From Plasmodium malariae (lineage: Eukaryota > Apicomplexa > Aconoidasida > Haemosporida > Plasmodiidae), in the NCBI RefSeq assembly GCF_900090045.1, contig NC_041787.1, positions 1,942,001 through 2,006,000 of the forward strand: DNA of 64,000 nucleotides. The letters are read 5' to 3'. The translations under genes and the position numbers were made by a program. The notes under the pieces are model-generated. The model was not told the DNA's origin. It searched no databases and was given only the letters and a program-made list of their open reading frames with translations. Below are positions 11,842-24,646 of the stretch, piece by piece (the first letter of the stretch is position 1; every line of letters starts with the position of its first letter).

Positions 11842-13610
11842 TTAAGATTTTTTTTTTTTTTTAACTTGGATTAATTTATTTATAATATCTTGTTCCACAT
11901 CCGCAAACGTTAAACCATAAATTTCCTCCATACTTCGATTGTTTAGGCTGTATAAAAAAAGAAGGCATGTACATATGCGTTTATTTGTGTATGCATGTGC
12001 GTGTGCTCATTTGCAAAAGTACATTCATTTGAACGTATACACGAGTACATTTGTATGCCCTTCTTTTTTGCAATATTTCTTTCCTTCATCTATTAATTTC
12101 ATTTATGAGAGATTTTAATTTAACCATGTTGTCTTTCATTTTCAAGGCATTCCTCTTTAAATAATGAATGGGGAAAAAGAAAAAAGAAAAAAGAAATAAA
12201 AAAAAAGAAAAAAAAAAAAGAAATGAATGAATGAATATAATACTGCTTAATATAATAGTGTGCTTTTCTAAATGGAGATATATTTATATTTATCATTTTA
12301 CATTTTCTATAGCTCCATATTTTAAAAGTAATTGATAGGCTGAGAAGGAAAAAAAAAAAAAGAAGAGAGTTAATACAGTTAAATAGATTAAAATACGATC
12401 ATTGGTTTAAGCAAAATATAATGAAATAAGTATATTAAGGAAGAAATTTTTAGCACTATAACATGTACATATATGTATGTACACATTTTTACTGCCATTT
12501 TTTTGTTTATACTTTTTGAGTATAAATCACATTTATCTAGAGCGGTTTCCTCGTAATCGTCTTTTATGTTTATACCTAGGTCGCCTCCTTTTTGTAAAAT
12601 TGCTTCAATCCAATCAAGAGGTACCTTAAAAAGAAAATTTGCCACCTGTGTAATATTTCTCTGTAGTCGTTTCAACTTATGCACATGTATGTTCACATAT
12701 ATATGCGTATACATAATGACATACATACTGACATATATACAGCATATACATAATGATATACATACTGATATATATACTGACATACATGTTGACATACATA
12801 TATGTATGCTCATTTAAGAGTACATGTTTCCTACTTTTTTCTCGCAAGCAATCATTAGAGCTGTTTGGTTGTTCCTACTAAGGGCATTAATATCTAAACC
12901 TCGTCTAGCCAACAAATACCCCACGATCGTTTTTTTGTTGAGTATAATCGCCATTTGCAAAAGAGTGAAAACAGGTTCGTTCGCACTGCCAAATTGGGGG
13001 GGGGAAAATAAAAATATACATATATACATTTATACACACATACTTACATATATACATTTATACACACATACTTACATATATACATTTATACACACATACT
13101 TACATATATACATTTATACACACATACTTACATATATACATTTATACACTCATACATGCATATATATATCCATAAATACATATATACATGTATGTACATA
13201 TTAAAATGCGCATAAAAGCCCTGGAAACGTGTGTTTTTATAAGAACGAATATACTTATAGCTTTTTCTATGATTTAAGCAATGTTTAAATAAAATCTGAT
13301 TTGATAACAACACAGTGTACACGTAAATATGTACGTCTTCACAAGGACGATTATTTATTTAAGCTCTTTACTTTTCCTTAAAATTAGCTATTTGTACGTT
13401 CCAGTATGGTTTCAATTTTTTTACATCTTCTATGGTCATGTCTTGACACAAGCAAATATTAAAAAAAAAAAAAAAAATTGTAAAATTGAAAAAAAAATAG
13501 CTTAAATTAAATTAAAAATAAGAAATATGTATTGAAAAGTATGCTTTTTTAACTACATATTTACCTGATAAACCGTCTTCGTCAATAAATATACTTTCAT
13601 AATTAAACAT
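11842..13610 (-). CDS. Small ankyrin-repeat protein, multi-exon
   Basis: Ankyrin repeats mediate protein binding; no specific partner is suggested. Exons in phase are 13610-13565, 13441-13372, 12985-12835, 12624-12513, 12339-12302 and 12154 onwards. They encode a start MFNYESIFIDEDGLSD, then repeats such as TLLQMAIILNKKTIVGYLLA, a second repeat TALMIACEKKVPLDWIEAIL, and a third half-repeat YQLLLKYGAIEN. For exon 4 I chose the acceptor at TTTTTAAG (12625) over ACACAG (12646) because it keeps the roughly 33-residue repeat spacing. Exon 6 reaches a TGA at 12088-12086 (161 residues). A coding-like exon at 11947-11842 (LNNRSMEEIYGLTFADVE) would join in phase only if the intron began with AT at 12089, giving 195 residues. 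Which 3' end is real cannot be settled here. Confidence 0.75.
13019..13158. repeat. 28-bp tandem repeat, five copies, in an intron
   Basis: Unit catatatacatttatacaca followed by catactta, repeated head to tail at 13019, 13047, 13075, 13103 and 13131. The first four copies are essentially identical and the fifth is degenerate. It lies in the ankyrin-gene intron between exons 2 and 3. Confidence 0.9.
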
Positions 13611-16600
13611 AATTATAAAAGAGAAACAAAAAACCAAAAGTGGGAATAGAGGGGAAAGAAAAAAAAAAAAAAAAAAGATAAACTGAAGTTATCTTTTTTG
13701 GAAATAAAAAAGGAACCTCATTAAATAAAGTAAAAAATATGTGAAAAAAAAAAAAAAAAACTATAGTTTATACTTAAATATAAATACTAATTAAAGTTTA
13801 GACAATTATTTTGTAACGTGTTACACTAATTTCATCCCCTTTATATATGTATTATTTTCATGATTAGCTTTCGAAAGATGCTGTTTGAACAGTGCACGAA
13901 TTTGTTCATATGTGTATATGTGTGTGTGTAAAACTATATATATGTATAGATGTGCAGAGACCAAAATAAAATGAAATTATGGGTGCTATAAATTAGTAAT
14001 ATAAGGCACTATAATTAAAGGAAAGAGAGAAATAAAGTAGAAATGTGTAAGCACAATGGTACAAACTATTTCATATTACACACGATGGAAGCAATAATAG
14101 GAGCGTTCATATATATATATTTACGCGTAGATGTGTGAATTTATAATGTAAACGCGCATGTAACTATACAATTAGACAAAAGGGAAAAGGCATAAAAAAT
14201 TAGTAATAATATGAAGGTTTTTGTTTTTTTCTCTTTTGCATTTGTATGTTTTAAATGGGCAAATGGTTTAAACCATTGTAGTTGTTGATTTAAAAGTAAT
14301 CCTTTATAAATGTTTGCCAATTTGTATCTTTTTTTTTTTTTTTTTATAATTTGTGTGACATAGGTACACGAATAGAAATTTTTATTTAAAAAGAAAAAAA
14401 AAAAAAAAAGTTTTAAATTACTGCCATAACTACATTAAATAGTAACAATAGTGTCTGATTTAGGATTGTTGAAAAGAAGTATACAATAGTGTACGATTTC
14501 TTTAAATTAAAAAAAAATAATAAAAAAATATAAAGACTAAATAGTTGATAGAGAAATAAAATTAGCATAAATAAAATAGAACTTCAAAATACAATTTAGC
14601 GTTAAACGATTTAATAATTTTTCTTTAATTCCACAATATTTGCACTATTTCATATTATAAAAAATATTTGAAAGTATGTTTCAAGTTATATTTGAAATTA
14701 AACCATATGTTATACATCAAGTTATATTTTACACTATATTTTATGATATATTTTACGTCATATTGTACACAATATATTTCAAGCTACATTTCACATTATA
14801 ATTCTTTTAGAGTGTATGGTTTTATATATTAACTTTTACACACATTTAATATACTAAGAAATTATTTTTTTTTGCATTTGTAAATTATATTTTATTCATC
14901 GAATATTGTTACTTTTTCCTAATTTATATATAAATGTATTGAAAAGTTCAAAAAAAAAAAAAAAAAAAAAACAGTTCCACACACAATGTGTAAATTGTAC
15001 ATTTTTTCTGGTTTTCTTTATTTTTCTCTTCATTTCACTTCCGCAAAAGTTGTATATATATTTCACGTATACGGAAAAAAGTATATTTACATAGAAATAC
15101 ATTATTCATATATATATATATATATAAAGAAACACATTTTATTAGGACAAACTAAATGTTGATAAGGAACTAATTGTAAATTTATTTATAATCTATCTAC
15201 ATATATATACATTTTCGCGTGAGCGAATGTACACCTGCATACACCCAATAATTTTGGAGAATAATATATCATATTTTAATTCTTAACTTTATGTTTTCTG
15301 TTCAAAAAAAGGGAAATGTTTGGACATCTGGTTTCGAAGGGAATAAAAATAAAAACAAAAATATTTTGTACATACTGCTCTTTGTGTACTTTTCAATATT
15401 TTCAAAATAAATTTTTAGTTAACTCTCACCTGAGTATTCTTTTTCTTTTAATACATATTTTTACTTATAATTTAGGAAATAATTTTTCATATAATAATTA
15501 AAATAAGAATAGTCAAGCAAATCCCAAAAGTTATAAACCATTTTCTACTTTTATGGTAAATAATGCCGTCTGTTGGGCTGAAAAATTGTTAAACAGTAAC
15601 TGTACCTTATATATATTCTTGCGCATACATACGTGCACATACATATATATGTATATGCTGTTTGCAATTTAACATGTGAGGTTATGTATATGCTGCGTGT
15701 ACAAATTACATTGTATTTTCTGAAAAAAACAGCTTATTTTTATCTTAAAATTTAAAAATATTTTTCTTATTATTTTCACAAATAGCGCATGCTAAATAAC
15801 TTAAAATGTTTTAAGAGTAACTTAAAAAAATATAACGTTTGGGTACTTAAATTAATATACAAAGAATATACTTATAACATATAATACATATGTAACGAAC
15901 AGATTAAAAATACAGATATGCATGCAAAATACGATATATATTCACAATTATAAATGTGCTTATATAACCTACGTGCTTATATGCTTATATACTTACGTGC
16001 TTATATGATTATATGCTTACATGCTTATACGCTTATATGCTTACATGCTTATACTATATTTATACTTATATACATATATACTAATACGTTAAGCATACAT
16101 AAATGTGAATATATTGCATACACATATTAAATAATGTAATGCTTTGTTAATAACACATTTGTAACACTTAAAAAAAATATACTGTTTTAAGATGTAATTG
16201 AAAATTGAGCTTGGTTTGTCAAAAAAAATATAAAAAAAAAGAAAATTTATTATAAAAAAATATAATATAATGAAATAAACACAATATTGCATAACATATA
16301 ATAAATGTATATAGATTCTTACAATGAAACAAAGAAAATATTAACATACAGGGTATGTAAAGATATGTAATAAGGGAAATGGAATTAAGTAATGGCATCA
16401 AAATTATGTACGAATATTATACATACATATAAATACATATATTTGTACATAAATATTTGTATTAATATTAGTACACTATTTTAAATTTTATGTCATATTT
16501 TAGATTTTTATGTAAATGGATAATACAGTCAATTCTTCATTTAACTTTTTTAATTGTAAATTTATACACAATTCTTTTTTTTTAATAATATTACTATTTT

Positions 16601-17022
16601 TTTTCATTACTTTATCATTTTTTCAACTTTTTTTTTTCATTGCTTCTTCATTATTTCTTCATTACTTCTTCGCCATTTCTTCACTATTGCTTCGTTTTTC
16701 GTTCATTTTTCCCCTATTTTTTCTTATTCTTCCTTATTGTCCCTTATGTTTCAGTAAAGAACAAGTCGTATTTATCATTTAAGTAAAAAGCACTATGTAA
16801 CAAAAAAAAATATATATATATGTATGATTATTCATTTTGCATTAAATGCATTTTTTTTGAAGTATACATCGAAAAACATAAATAAAAATTATTTGTTATG
16901 AGATACTAAAGAGAAAAAAAAAAAAAAAAAAAAGGACAAAAGGGCAAAAAGTAAAAAGGACTCAAGCTGCCAACATTTTTTTTTTTTTTACCCATATTTT
17001 TTCTCTACAGCAGATAGTAAAT
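13611..17022. other. Divergent intergenic region (3.4 kb)
   Basis: It lies between the divergent ankyrin (minus) and secreted-protein (plus) genes and should contain both promoters. I see poly-A/T tracts (13657-13677, 13746-13760, 14330-14345, 14949-14970, 16914-16934), a (TA)n block at 15109-15126, degenerate repeats at 14640-14800 and 15955-16075, and no supported gene. A Phe/Leu/Ser-rich reading frame at 16516-16782 is a poly-pyrimidine artefact. Confidence 0.65.
15955..16075. repeat. Degenerate tandem repeat (gcttatatgcttata family)
   Basis: About a dozen imperfect copies of an 8-10 base gcttatat/gcttacat motif occur head to tail in the intergenic region. Confidence 0.75.
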
Positions 17023-18269
17023 ATGTGCATAGTATATTTGGTTTTTGTGATTTTTTTTTTGGTGAATAATGTATCATGTATAAATTTACAAATTGGAAGT
17101 CAAAAATATACGTTGAGTTCAAATAAAATTAAAAAAGACCTTCTAGATTTTTACAACACTTTAAATGTTTTAAAGTCCGATAAATATTTAAAAGAAAACA
17201 TTAAAAAAATTAATTTGTACACAAAATTTCGGAAAAGATTATACAAAAATAGATTAAGTGTTTATGCAAATATTAGCATTAAAGAAAAAGGAGAAGATGT
17301 ACCTGTTAAAGTAGTAGAAGAAAAAGAAAATAAAGAGGGAGAGGAAGAGAAAAATAGGAACGTTCTACATCAAGAAATTTTTACGAATTTTTTAAAATTT
17401 AATAAAAATAATTTTTTTTGTGTTGATGAGTTAGGGTTAGATATTAATATTCCGGTGTTAAAAAATAGTAATTTAGGTGCAAGTGTAGTATATCAGCTTC
17501 CGAAAATGGTGTATGTAAATGCGTATGCAAATGCTTACAATACAATTATTAAAGGGGAGTTCAATACAGTAGATTTAATAAAAAGAATAAGTTTTTTTCA
17601 ATTTTTTGAAAATTTTTATGTTAATGCAAATTATGATTTTAAAAATCAAAAAGCTCTTGTAAATTTAGAAAGCAAATTATATGAATATTACAATAAATAT
17701 GGTGATAACATTAGTTTCAACAACAAAGTAATAATTGAAAGGAACAATACTAACGATTACAATGGATCGGTTTGTCTGTCCCTGAAATATAACAATAACA
17801 TTTTTACTCCCATTTTTAATTTTAAAGACAAGTAAGAATTTGCATATGCAAATGTGTATTTGTATATCTGCATATGTATATGGATATATATGTATATATT
17901 TATGTGTATATTTTCATGTGTATATTTTTATGTGTATATTTGGATATGTATAGTTTTATGCATATTTTTGCATGTATATATTTTTATGTGTGTATGTTAA
18001 TATTCTCTTTTTGTGATTTCATGAATACCCTCTTCCTCGTTTTATTTATTTTTTTTTTTTTGCACCTCAGGTCTTATGAGTATATATATGATAACTTGAG
18101 CGCAAACAGGAAGTTTAGCGTAAAAATAGATAAAGACAGAAATGTTCATTTTAATTACTTATCATTCGACAAAGTTAATGAATCAAATAAATATTTTTTA
18201 TTCTTTAATTTTGTATTCTCAAACCCAATGCAGTCAATAATAACGCTAAAGCGTGAATTTATTTTTTAA
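17023..18269 (+). CDS. Secreted/apicoplast-type protein with beta-barrel character, function unknown
   Basis: Two exons, 17023-17831 and 18071-18269, join through a GTAAGA donor and a cctcag acceptor (phase 2), giving 335 residues. The N-terminus (MCIVYLVFVIFFLVNNVSC) is a strong signal peptide. A Lys/Asn-rich stretch rich in basic residues follows (KYTLSSNKIKKDL to about residue 80), as in bipartite apicoplast leaders. A short Glu-rich linker comes near residues 98-112. The rest looks like amphipathic beta strands: alternating hydrophobic and polar residues in VYVNAYANAYNTIIKGEF, FYVNANYDF, NNKVIIERN and SVCLSLKYN. The last strand ends in phenylalanine (SIITLKREFIF). A beta-barrel membrane protein is my inference from pattern only; I recognise no named family. 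The gene is divergent from the ankyrin gene and convergent with eIF2-gamma. Confidence 0.82.
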
Positions 18270-19647
18270 TGTTTTATTAACCCAATATGTGTTACAGTGT
18301 TGTACACAATACCTTATAATTTGAATTATATTCATGTATGTATCACATAATTAAAGCATTGTTCACATGAACGGAAATAGCAAAACAGCATTTGCTTATG
18401 TACATGCATTCAAACATGCATATATGTATTCAGTAAAAGACCTTAACCTGGCATAAAAGAGCATTAAAAATATATTAGAAACCTGTATTTTTACTTTCAT
18501 ATTTGACAGAACTTTTTCATGTTTATTATTTTTTTTAATGACATAATGTTTATATCTGCTCATATGCGTAAATTATATTGTTATGTTGTTAATTATTTTA
18601 TATTATTTATTTTTTTTTAAATATATAATCTAATGAATTAAAAAGTATTATAATTTATATGTTTATTATTTTTGTCTTATATATCTTTGCGTGAAATGTA
18701 TTGGTGTGAAAATAAAAAAAAAGAAAAAAGATTTTACAAACATATTCATTTAAAATGTTTATTTTTTGTAGTTTTTACCTTATTTTTCTATGTGCATGTT
18801 GTTCCAATTTTCCTATTTCATGAGTAAACATATATTACAAAATTATAGGGAAAAAAGAGAATAGAATGAAGCAAATTTTTTATAATAATTATGAATTATT
18901 CTTTTTAATTTCTACATTTCGTTTTTTAGTTTTTATGAATTTATAATTTTAGCTTATGTTTTCGGTGACATTTACGCTTATATTTGCTTTTTGCTGTATT
19001 AGTACATATTAACAACACATATATGTATATACATATATATATATATGTATATCTATGATACCTTTTGAAGGATTTTTTCACGAAGGCATTTTATAATTAA
19101 TATATGGGGTATACATATAACTTATGTATTTTATTATTTTTATTATTATTATTTTTTTATTTAATTTTTTTTTTTTTTTTTTTGAATATATTTTCACTGA
19201 TTTTCACAAATGTGTCCATTTGTGATATTTTTTCATGGATTTAATTATTTCACAAAAAAGAAAAAAATTTAAATCGTTCTTTAATTTAAAAATTTAAATC
19301 AGCACATAATCTTATGCACTAGTGTTTTATATTTTTAACAAATACTCAGAATGTTCCATAAAAATATGTATAAATGTATACACACACATACGTATACACG
19401 TATGTATATATATTTATATAAATTACTCCTTTCAGGATACTAAATATTTAGAGAATTTAATAAAATTTTTATAAAAATCATTAGATGTACATTAAAAATT
19501 AAGTAAAAAAAATTTAAACAAAATATGAAATTATATATGGACAGTAAATAAGTAAATATATACATACATATATATATATATATAACACATTTATATGCAC
19601 AAATATTTCACTATATGAAAAGTTCATATTTTTTCTTTTTCATTTTT
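18270..19647. other. Convergent intergenic region
   Basis: It lies between the 3' ends of the plus-strand secreted-protein gene and minus-strand eIF2-gamma. It is AT-rich, with poly-T at 19165-19182 and TA-rich blocks near 19016-19050 and 19560-19583. No gene is visible; it presumably contains both 3' UTRs. Confidence 0.7.
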
Positions 19648-21045
19648 TTAAATTGGCTCTTGCAGCTCCAAGGGTTTTCCCTTATTAATTTGGCCCCATC
19701 CAATTAGACGCCAATGCTTGTCCACTCTTCTACTTAATGCTATTTTATCTCCAATTTTTGTGCATACAGGTCCCGTTAATTCCAATTTGGCTAGCTCACT
19801 TTTGATACCTGTGACTCTACATCCAATAGATGTCGATCCAATATTGATCATTAAAAATTCTCCATTTTTTAATTTAGCAACTTTGGTATTTTTTTCCCCA
19901 TCTTGAGATTTCACACCTAATAATCTTCTCAATAAATAATAAGAAATTTCAATTTCTGCAAAACAGTCTGGTAATTTATTTAAATGACCAATTACCTGAC
20001 CAACTAATCGATCCGCTCTTGTCAAAATTGGGTCAATTCGTGTGCCAACACCTATTAAACCACCAGGTACAGCATATTTTAAATTATTATTTTCTGCAAA
20101 CATAGACAGTATTTGTGAAATGATAGGTCTACAAGTAATTTCTCCTTTTTCATCTTTTGATATAATACCAGGTCGTATTTCAATTTTATCACCTACTTTT
20201 AAAACACCATGTAAAATACTACCACCTGCTACTCCTCCTTGTAATGTTTCAATATCTTCTCCAGGTTTATTAACATCAAAAGATCTAATAACAATCATAT
20301 GAGGGGACGATATAAAATCTCTTTTCGGTATGCTTATTTGTGTAACTATGTATTCACATACTACATCGATATTATATTTTAAAACTGCACTGATAGGAAT
20401 AATAGGTGCCCTATCAGCAGCAGTACCTGAAACAAAATTTCTTATTTCTTTCTGTTGTTTTAATGCTTGTTCTTCTTTAATTAATTCTACTTTATTTTGT
20501 AAAATTAAAATATGTTTTAATCTCATAATTTCAACAGCAGCTAAATGTTCTGATGTTTGTGGCTGTGGGCAAGATTCATTACCAGCAACAAGTAAAAGAG
20601 CCGCATCCATAACTGCAGCACCATTTAACATAGTAGCCATTAAAATATCATGGCCTGGACAATCGACAAAAGAAACATGCCTTAATAGTTTCATTTTATG
20701 TTTACAGTTTTCTCGTGGACACATAGGATCGTCTTCTTTACTACTTTCATAAGATTTATAACATTCAGGTGGTTCACATTCTGGGTTTGTGCATTTATAT
20801 ATTTTAGCATTTGCATAACCTAATTTTATAGTAATATTTCTTTCTTTTTCATGTTTAAACCTAACAGTATGTACGCCAGAAATAGCATGCACTAAGGTTG
20901 ATTTTCCATGAGCCACATGTCCAATTGTGCCTAAATTTATTGTAGCTTGTCTGCTTATTACATCTTCACTTAATGGTGTTAATTTAGTTACATCTAACGT
21001 TTCTAAATTTTGCTCAGCCAATTTATCCTTCTCACTAACATTCAT
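19648..21045 (-). CDS. Translation initiation factor eIF2, gamma subunit
   Basis: This is the GTP-binding core of eIF2, which brings initiator Met-tRNA to the 40S subunit. I start it at Met 21045 ([12 protein letters not shown]), giving 465 residues, the usual family length. The reading frame extends to 21105, but the extra 20 residues are Phe-rich and not family-like. Visible motifs: G1 GHVAHGKST (about 42-50), switch region [20 protein letters not shown], zinc knuckle cysteines near 85, 90, 109 and 114, G3 DCPGHD (about 128-133), G4 NKVE (about 184-187) and SA of G5. Domains II and III follow intact, ending near [17 protein letters not shown]. It is a single exon with no low-complexity insert, which fits strong constraint. 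Confidence 0.98.
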   Translation of the reverse strand: MNVSEKDKLAEQNLETLDVTKLTPLSEDVISRQATINLGTIGHVAHGKSTLVHAISGVHTVRFKHEKERNITIKLGYANAKIYKCTNPECEPPECYKSYESSKEDDPMCPRENCKHKMKLLRHVSFVDCPGHDILMATMLNGAAVMDAALLLVAGNESCPQPQTSEHLAAVEIMRLKHILILQNKVELIKEEQALKQQKEIRNFVSGTAADRAPIIPISAVLKYNIDVVCEYIVTQISIPKRDFISSPHMIVIRSFDVNKPGEDIETLQGGVAGGSILHGVLKVGDKIEIRPGIISKDEKGEITCRPIISQILSMFAENNNLKYAVPGGLIGVGTRIDPILTRADRLVGQVIGHLNKLPDCFAEIEISYYLLRRLLGVKSQDGEKNTKVAKLKNGEFLMINIGSTSIGCRVTGIKSELAKLELTGPVCTKIGDKIALSRRVDKHWRLIGWGQINKGKPLELQEPI

Positions 21046-21928
21046 TTTATTGAATATGCAATAATGGAAAAAAGGGAAATCAATAAAAAAAAAAAAAACA
21101 TACACAGCAAATGTGGGATAAAGGATACTTAAATCGGATCTAGATTTAAAAATTTACACAAATAAATGCTTATAATATAAATTCCTAAGTAGGTTAAACA
21201 GAAAACTTAAATACAGTTATAATTGGAACTCCTCAAAATTAATTTAACTCTATATATATGTCTTGTGTTTTCTCAATTCGTATATACGTATATACATATA
21301 TAGAAATATGTATGTACATAAAAATATTCCTTCTACTTTCTATGTGTATACATATATATGCTATACATGTACTACATCTAAATATTCTTATGTGTTATTG
21401 CGCTAGTGTTCAGAAGAACTGACGAAGATTTGTAATATACACATATATATTTAAGTATATACATATGTATGCATATAGATGTATATATGTATATATGATA
21501 ACATTCTATATATTTATAATACGTGCTATTCATTACATAAATTATCTCAAACAATATATTTTTATGTAATCGAAATATCTGATATATTACAAAAATAACA
21601 TGTAGTTAATTTATGGTACATATTTTCCCTATTATAAAATATTAATTTTTTTTTGTACATTTATAAAACACTTTTAACTTCTTAAAATTTATTTTCTTCT
21701 TCCCCACCTTTTTACTTTTTGAAAATATTTATTTAGGTTAATATTTTTTGGTAAAAATTTCTTCGCTCTATTCTAATCAGGTGTACAGATAATTCACAAG
21801 GGTCAAACACGTATAAAATTAAAGTATATATACATAATACATATAAATACGTGTATAAATAAATAAGTGTATAAATAAATACGTATATAAATAAATACGT
21901 ATATAAATAAATACTTATATAAATAAAT

Positions 21929-21991
<63 letters not shown>

Positions 21992-23070
21992 GTAAAATTA
22001 TGTTTGTTCGTTCTTTTATAACCGTGACTCTTTCTCATTAAACTTTAACTTTTTCTACGCCCTTCTTCGCTATATTTCACAGGATAATAAACTTCATATG
22101 TTGTTATTTACGCTGCTTCGGTATTTACGTTATTTGATTTTATATTTTGTGAAATTTAATCTTTTGTATTGTGTTAAGCTGTATTACGTATATATATATA
22201 TATATGCATACATATTTACTTAAATATATATTTATTTATTTAAATACCTAATCCACAAATCACGCTTTTCTTTGATTTATAAATTTTTCCAAAAATTTAA
22301 TTCTTTTATTTGCTAATTTTTATTTTCATATTAAACGTATGTATAAATTCGCATACAAATATTGTATATATGTATACATAAAAAGAAATTTTATTCTCAT
22401 ATCTGTAATGCTTATGTATGTGTTAACATCTTTTTTTTTTTTTATATATTTTAATTTTTTTTTTTTTAGTTTTTCTTATTTTTTAGTTCATTATACCATA
22501 TTTATTAATTATTTTTTTAAATTTAAATCTTTTTTTTACATCATCTTGTGCTTGTATATGTTTATATATATATATATATATATATATTTTTTGGTAATAA
22601 TTTTTTTTTTTTAACTTTTTTAAGGTTACTATTCTGGGAATAATATAATTTACCGTTGCAAAAAATTTTAAACAGAGGTGGTTGATGTGGTATTTATTAA
22701 TGCACACAATACATAGTACGTAAATATTTAGCTAATACAGGCTATATATGTGAAAAAACAAATAAAAAAAAAGTTCAGAGGATATGTTGAAGAACTAACA
22801 CTTAAAATAAGAGTAAACGTTTTACCCCCCAAAATAATGGCAATCTTAATTACCTCTTTATAACTTTTAAAAATTTATTTTTTATTTTTTTTAATTTTTG
22901 TATTTAAAAGATTATTTCATTAAATAGATAACTTCATAATAATGCAACAGCGTGTTCAAGAATGTTTTTATATGTGTAACCACAAATGTGATAAGAGTTA
23001 CCAAAGGGAGGAGCATTATTTCTAAACGTATTTAAGAAGCAACGATAATAATTACCCGCGAAGCTACGTT

Positions 23071-23114
<44 letters not shown>

Positions 23115-24131
23115 AATACATACATACATAATAAATACATAGTGCATACATACATATATTTATGTGTATATGTAGGAATGCATATATAATGCAGAAACAT
23201 ATTTGCTCAAGAAAGATAGTAAATCAATATTTAGTTTGTGTTTTAAACGAATATTTTATACAGAACAATCTTTTCAACGTTTCTGTGCTCATGTTATAGA
23301 GCAAATTTTATATAACGGTGATATGCAAATAGTTGGCGTATTTATATTATTATGCACTTATGTATATATTTATATATATAAGCATTACATATATGCCCCT
23401 CTGTTAAAAAGAGTTTACATAAAATCTGAGATACAGCAAAAGCACTTTAAACATTTTTTATTAAAAGTATAAGAAATTCAAAGATTTTTTCGGCAAAACG
23501 TACGTTTAAAAAAAGTGTTATGAGGATTTACTATTATGTTTGATTAAAAAAAAAGTGTTATGAGGATTTACTATTATGTTTGATTAAAAAGAAAGTGATA
23601 TGAGGATTTATTATTATGTTTGATAGAGTTTTTACGTAACATATATTATCTTCTGTATTGTTCTTTTTATTTAATTATATATCCATATTTTTTTTTATTT
23701 TTTGAACGTTTAGTATTATTTTACATAAATAGCAACAGAAAAATATATGTTTTATTAATGCAAGTTGTCTTATGCTGCAGAGGGGAAAATAGGAGAACGT
23801 AAGGCATATCGGCGTATAACCATTCATTTTAAAATAATCCTATGCCCATATATATATACACATGAACGTACATATACATGTATGTATAGTTGAGGGCATT
23901 TATTACTTTAATGATACCTATACAAGCAACAATAACATAGGGATCACTTTGTCTGAAATTTCCCCTACAGATTTAAGGTACTATATTGCCACGAGGATAT
24001 TCTTTTTTTTAGTTCTGCTATATATATAAGTAAAGGACATTCTTTCTTCGATTTGAAAAATTATATTAGTGATATATTATACTCTTTAGGACTTCCTCAT
24101 TTGAGAAAATACATTTTCATCTTTTGTAAAC
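21046..24131. other. Divergent intergenic region (3.1 kb)
   Basis: It lies between the starts of eIF2-gamma (minus) and the small basic-protein gene (plus). It contains long (TA)n arrays at 21931-21987, 22565-22588 and 23079-23110, a TAAA/TACG-rich repeat at 21837-21930, and a 40-bp tandem repeat at 23507-23625. Short reading frames at 22339-22614 and 23203-23472 are low-complexity and unsupported. Confidence 0.65.
23507..23625. repeat. 40-bp tandem repeat, three copies
   Basis: The motif gtgttatgaggatttactat continues into tatgtttgatt plus an A-run. It starts at 23515, 23555 and 23595, exactly 40 bases apart. The first two copies are identical over the core and the third has two or three substitutions. 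It sits about 500 bases upstream of the small basic-protein gene. Confidence 0.92.
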
Positions 24132-24646
24132 ATGAATAGAATAGTAAAATTAAAGAATAACATATGGAAGAATAATTTTTTTAGGGATATATTATTTTCA
24201 AATATAAACACAAGAAGAATACCCTTCGTAGATGAAAAATGTGAAAAGAATGGGGAAAAAGTAAAAATAATTTTAACTAATCCGGTTAATACAAACAAAG
24301 ATGAAAAATGCAAAATGAAAGATTATACTTGCTCCTTATTTTTTAATGATGATTACATCATTATTAGTAATAAAAATATATTTAATAAAAAATTGGATTT
24401 TGAAAGAAAGGAAAAACAAATTTTACGTTTCTGGAATAGAAGCCCTGGTGCAAGATATCCTAAAAAAGTATGTTTTACTCTTATTATTATATATATAATC
24501 ATGTTTTTTTCCATGTAATTTTCTTTTTTTTTATAATTTTTTTTTTAATATTTTTACTATTTTTCATTTTTCAGGCAAATAATGGAGCACGCCCAGACTG
24601 TCGCTCTGTTAGAAAAATTAGGAAACGTTTCAAAACTGGGAAGTAA
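24132..24646 (+). CDS. Small basic two-exon protein, function unknown
   Basis: Exon 1 at 24132-24467 ends at a GTATGT donor. The acceptor ttttcag opens exon 2 at 24575-24646, in phase 0, giving 135 residues. The N-terminus (MNRIVKLKNNIWKNNFFRDI) is basic, amphipathic and free of acidic residues until position 19, so it could be a mitochondrial presequence. The middle is not distinctive. The C-terminus, straddling the splice site, is strongly basic and looks conserved: RFWNRSPGARYPKK, then ANNGARPDCRSVRKIRKRF. Such Pro-Lys-Lys-Ala-Asn-Gly tails resemble small organellar ribosomal or RNA-binding proteins, but I cannot name a family. The antisense frame at 24086-24313 is a shadow. Confidence 0.8.

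Noticed and set aside
12645..12646. Upstream acceptor ACACAG for ankyrin exon 4
   Set aside because: Also in phase, but it adds seven residues that break the ankyrin repeat spacing; kept only as an alternative.
16516..16782. Phe/Leu/Ser-rich plus-strand frame of 88 residues
   Set aside because: Derived from a poly-pyrimidine stretch; no start context, domain or splice partner.
19718..20752. Three plus-strand frames opposite eIF2-gamma
   Set aside because: Antisense shadows of a strongly conserved coding gene.
22339..22614. Phe/Tyr/Ile-rich frame of 91 residues
   Set aside because: Translation of poly-T and TA repeats; appears membrane-like only by composition.
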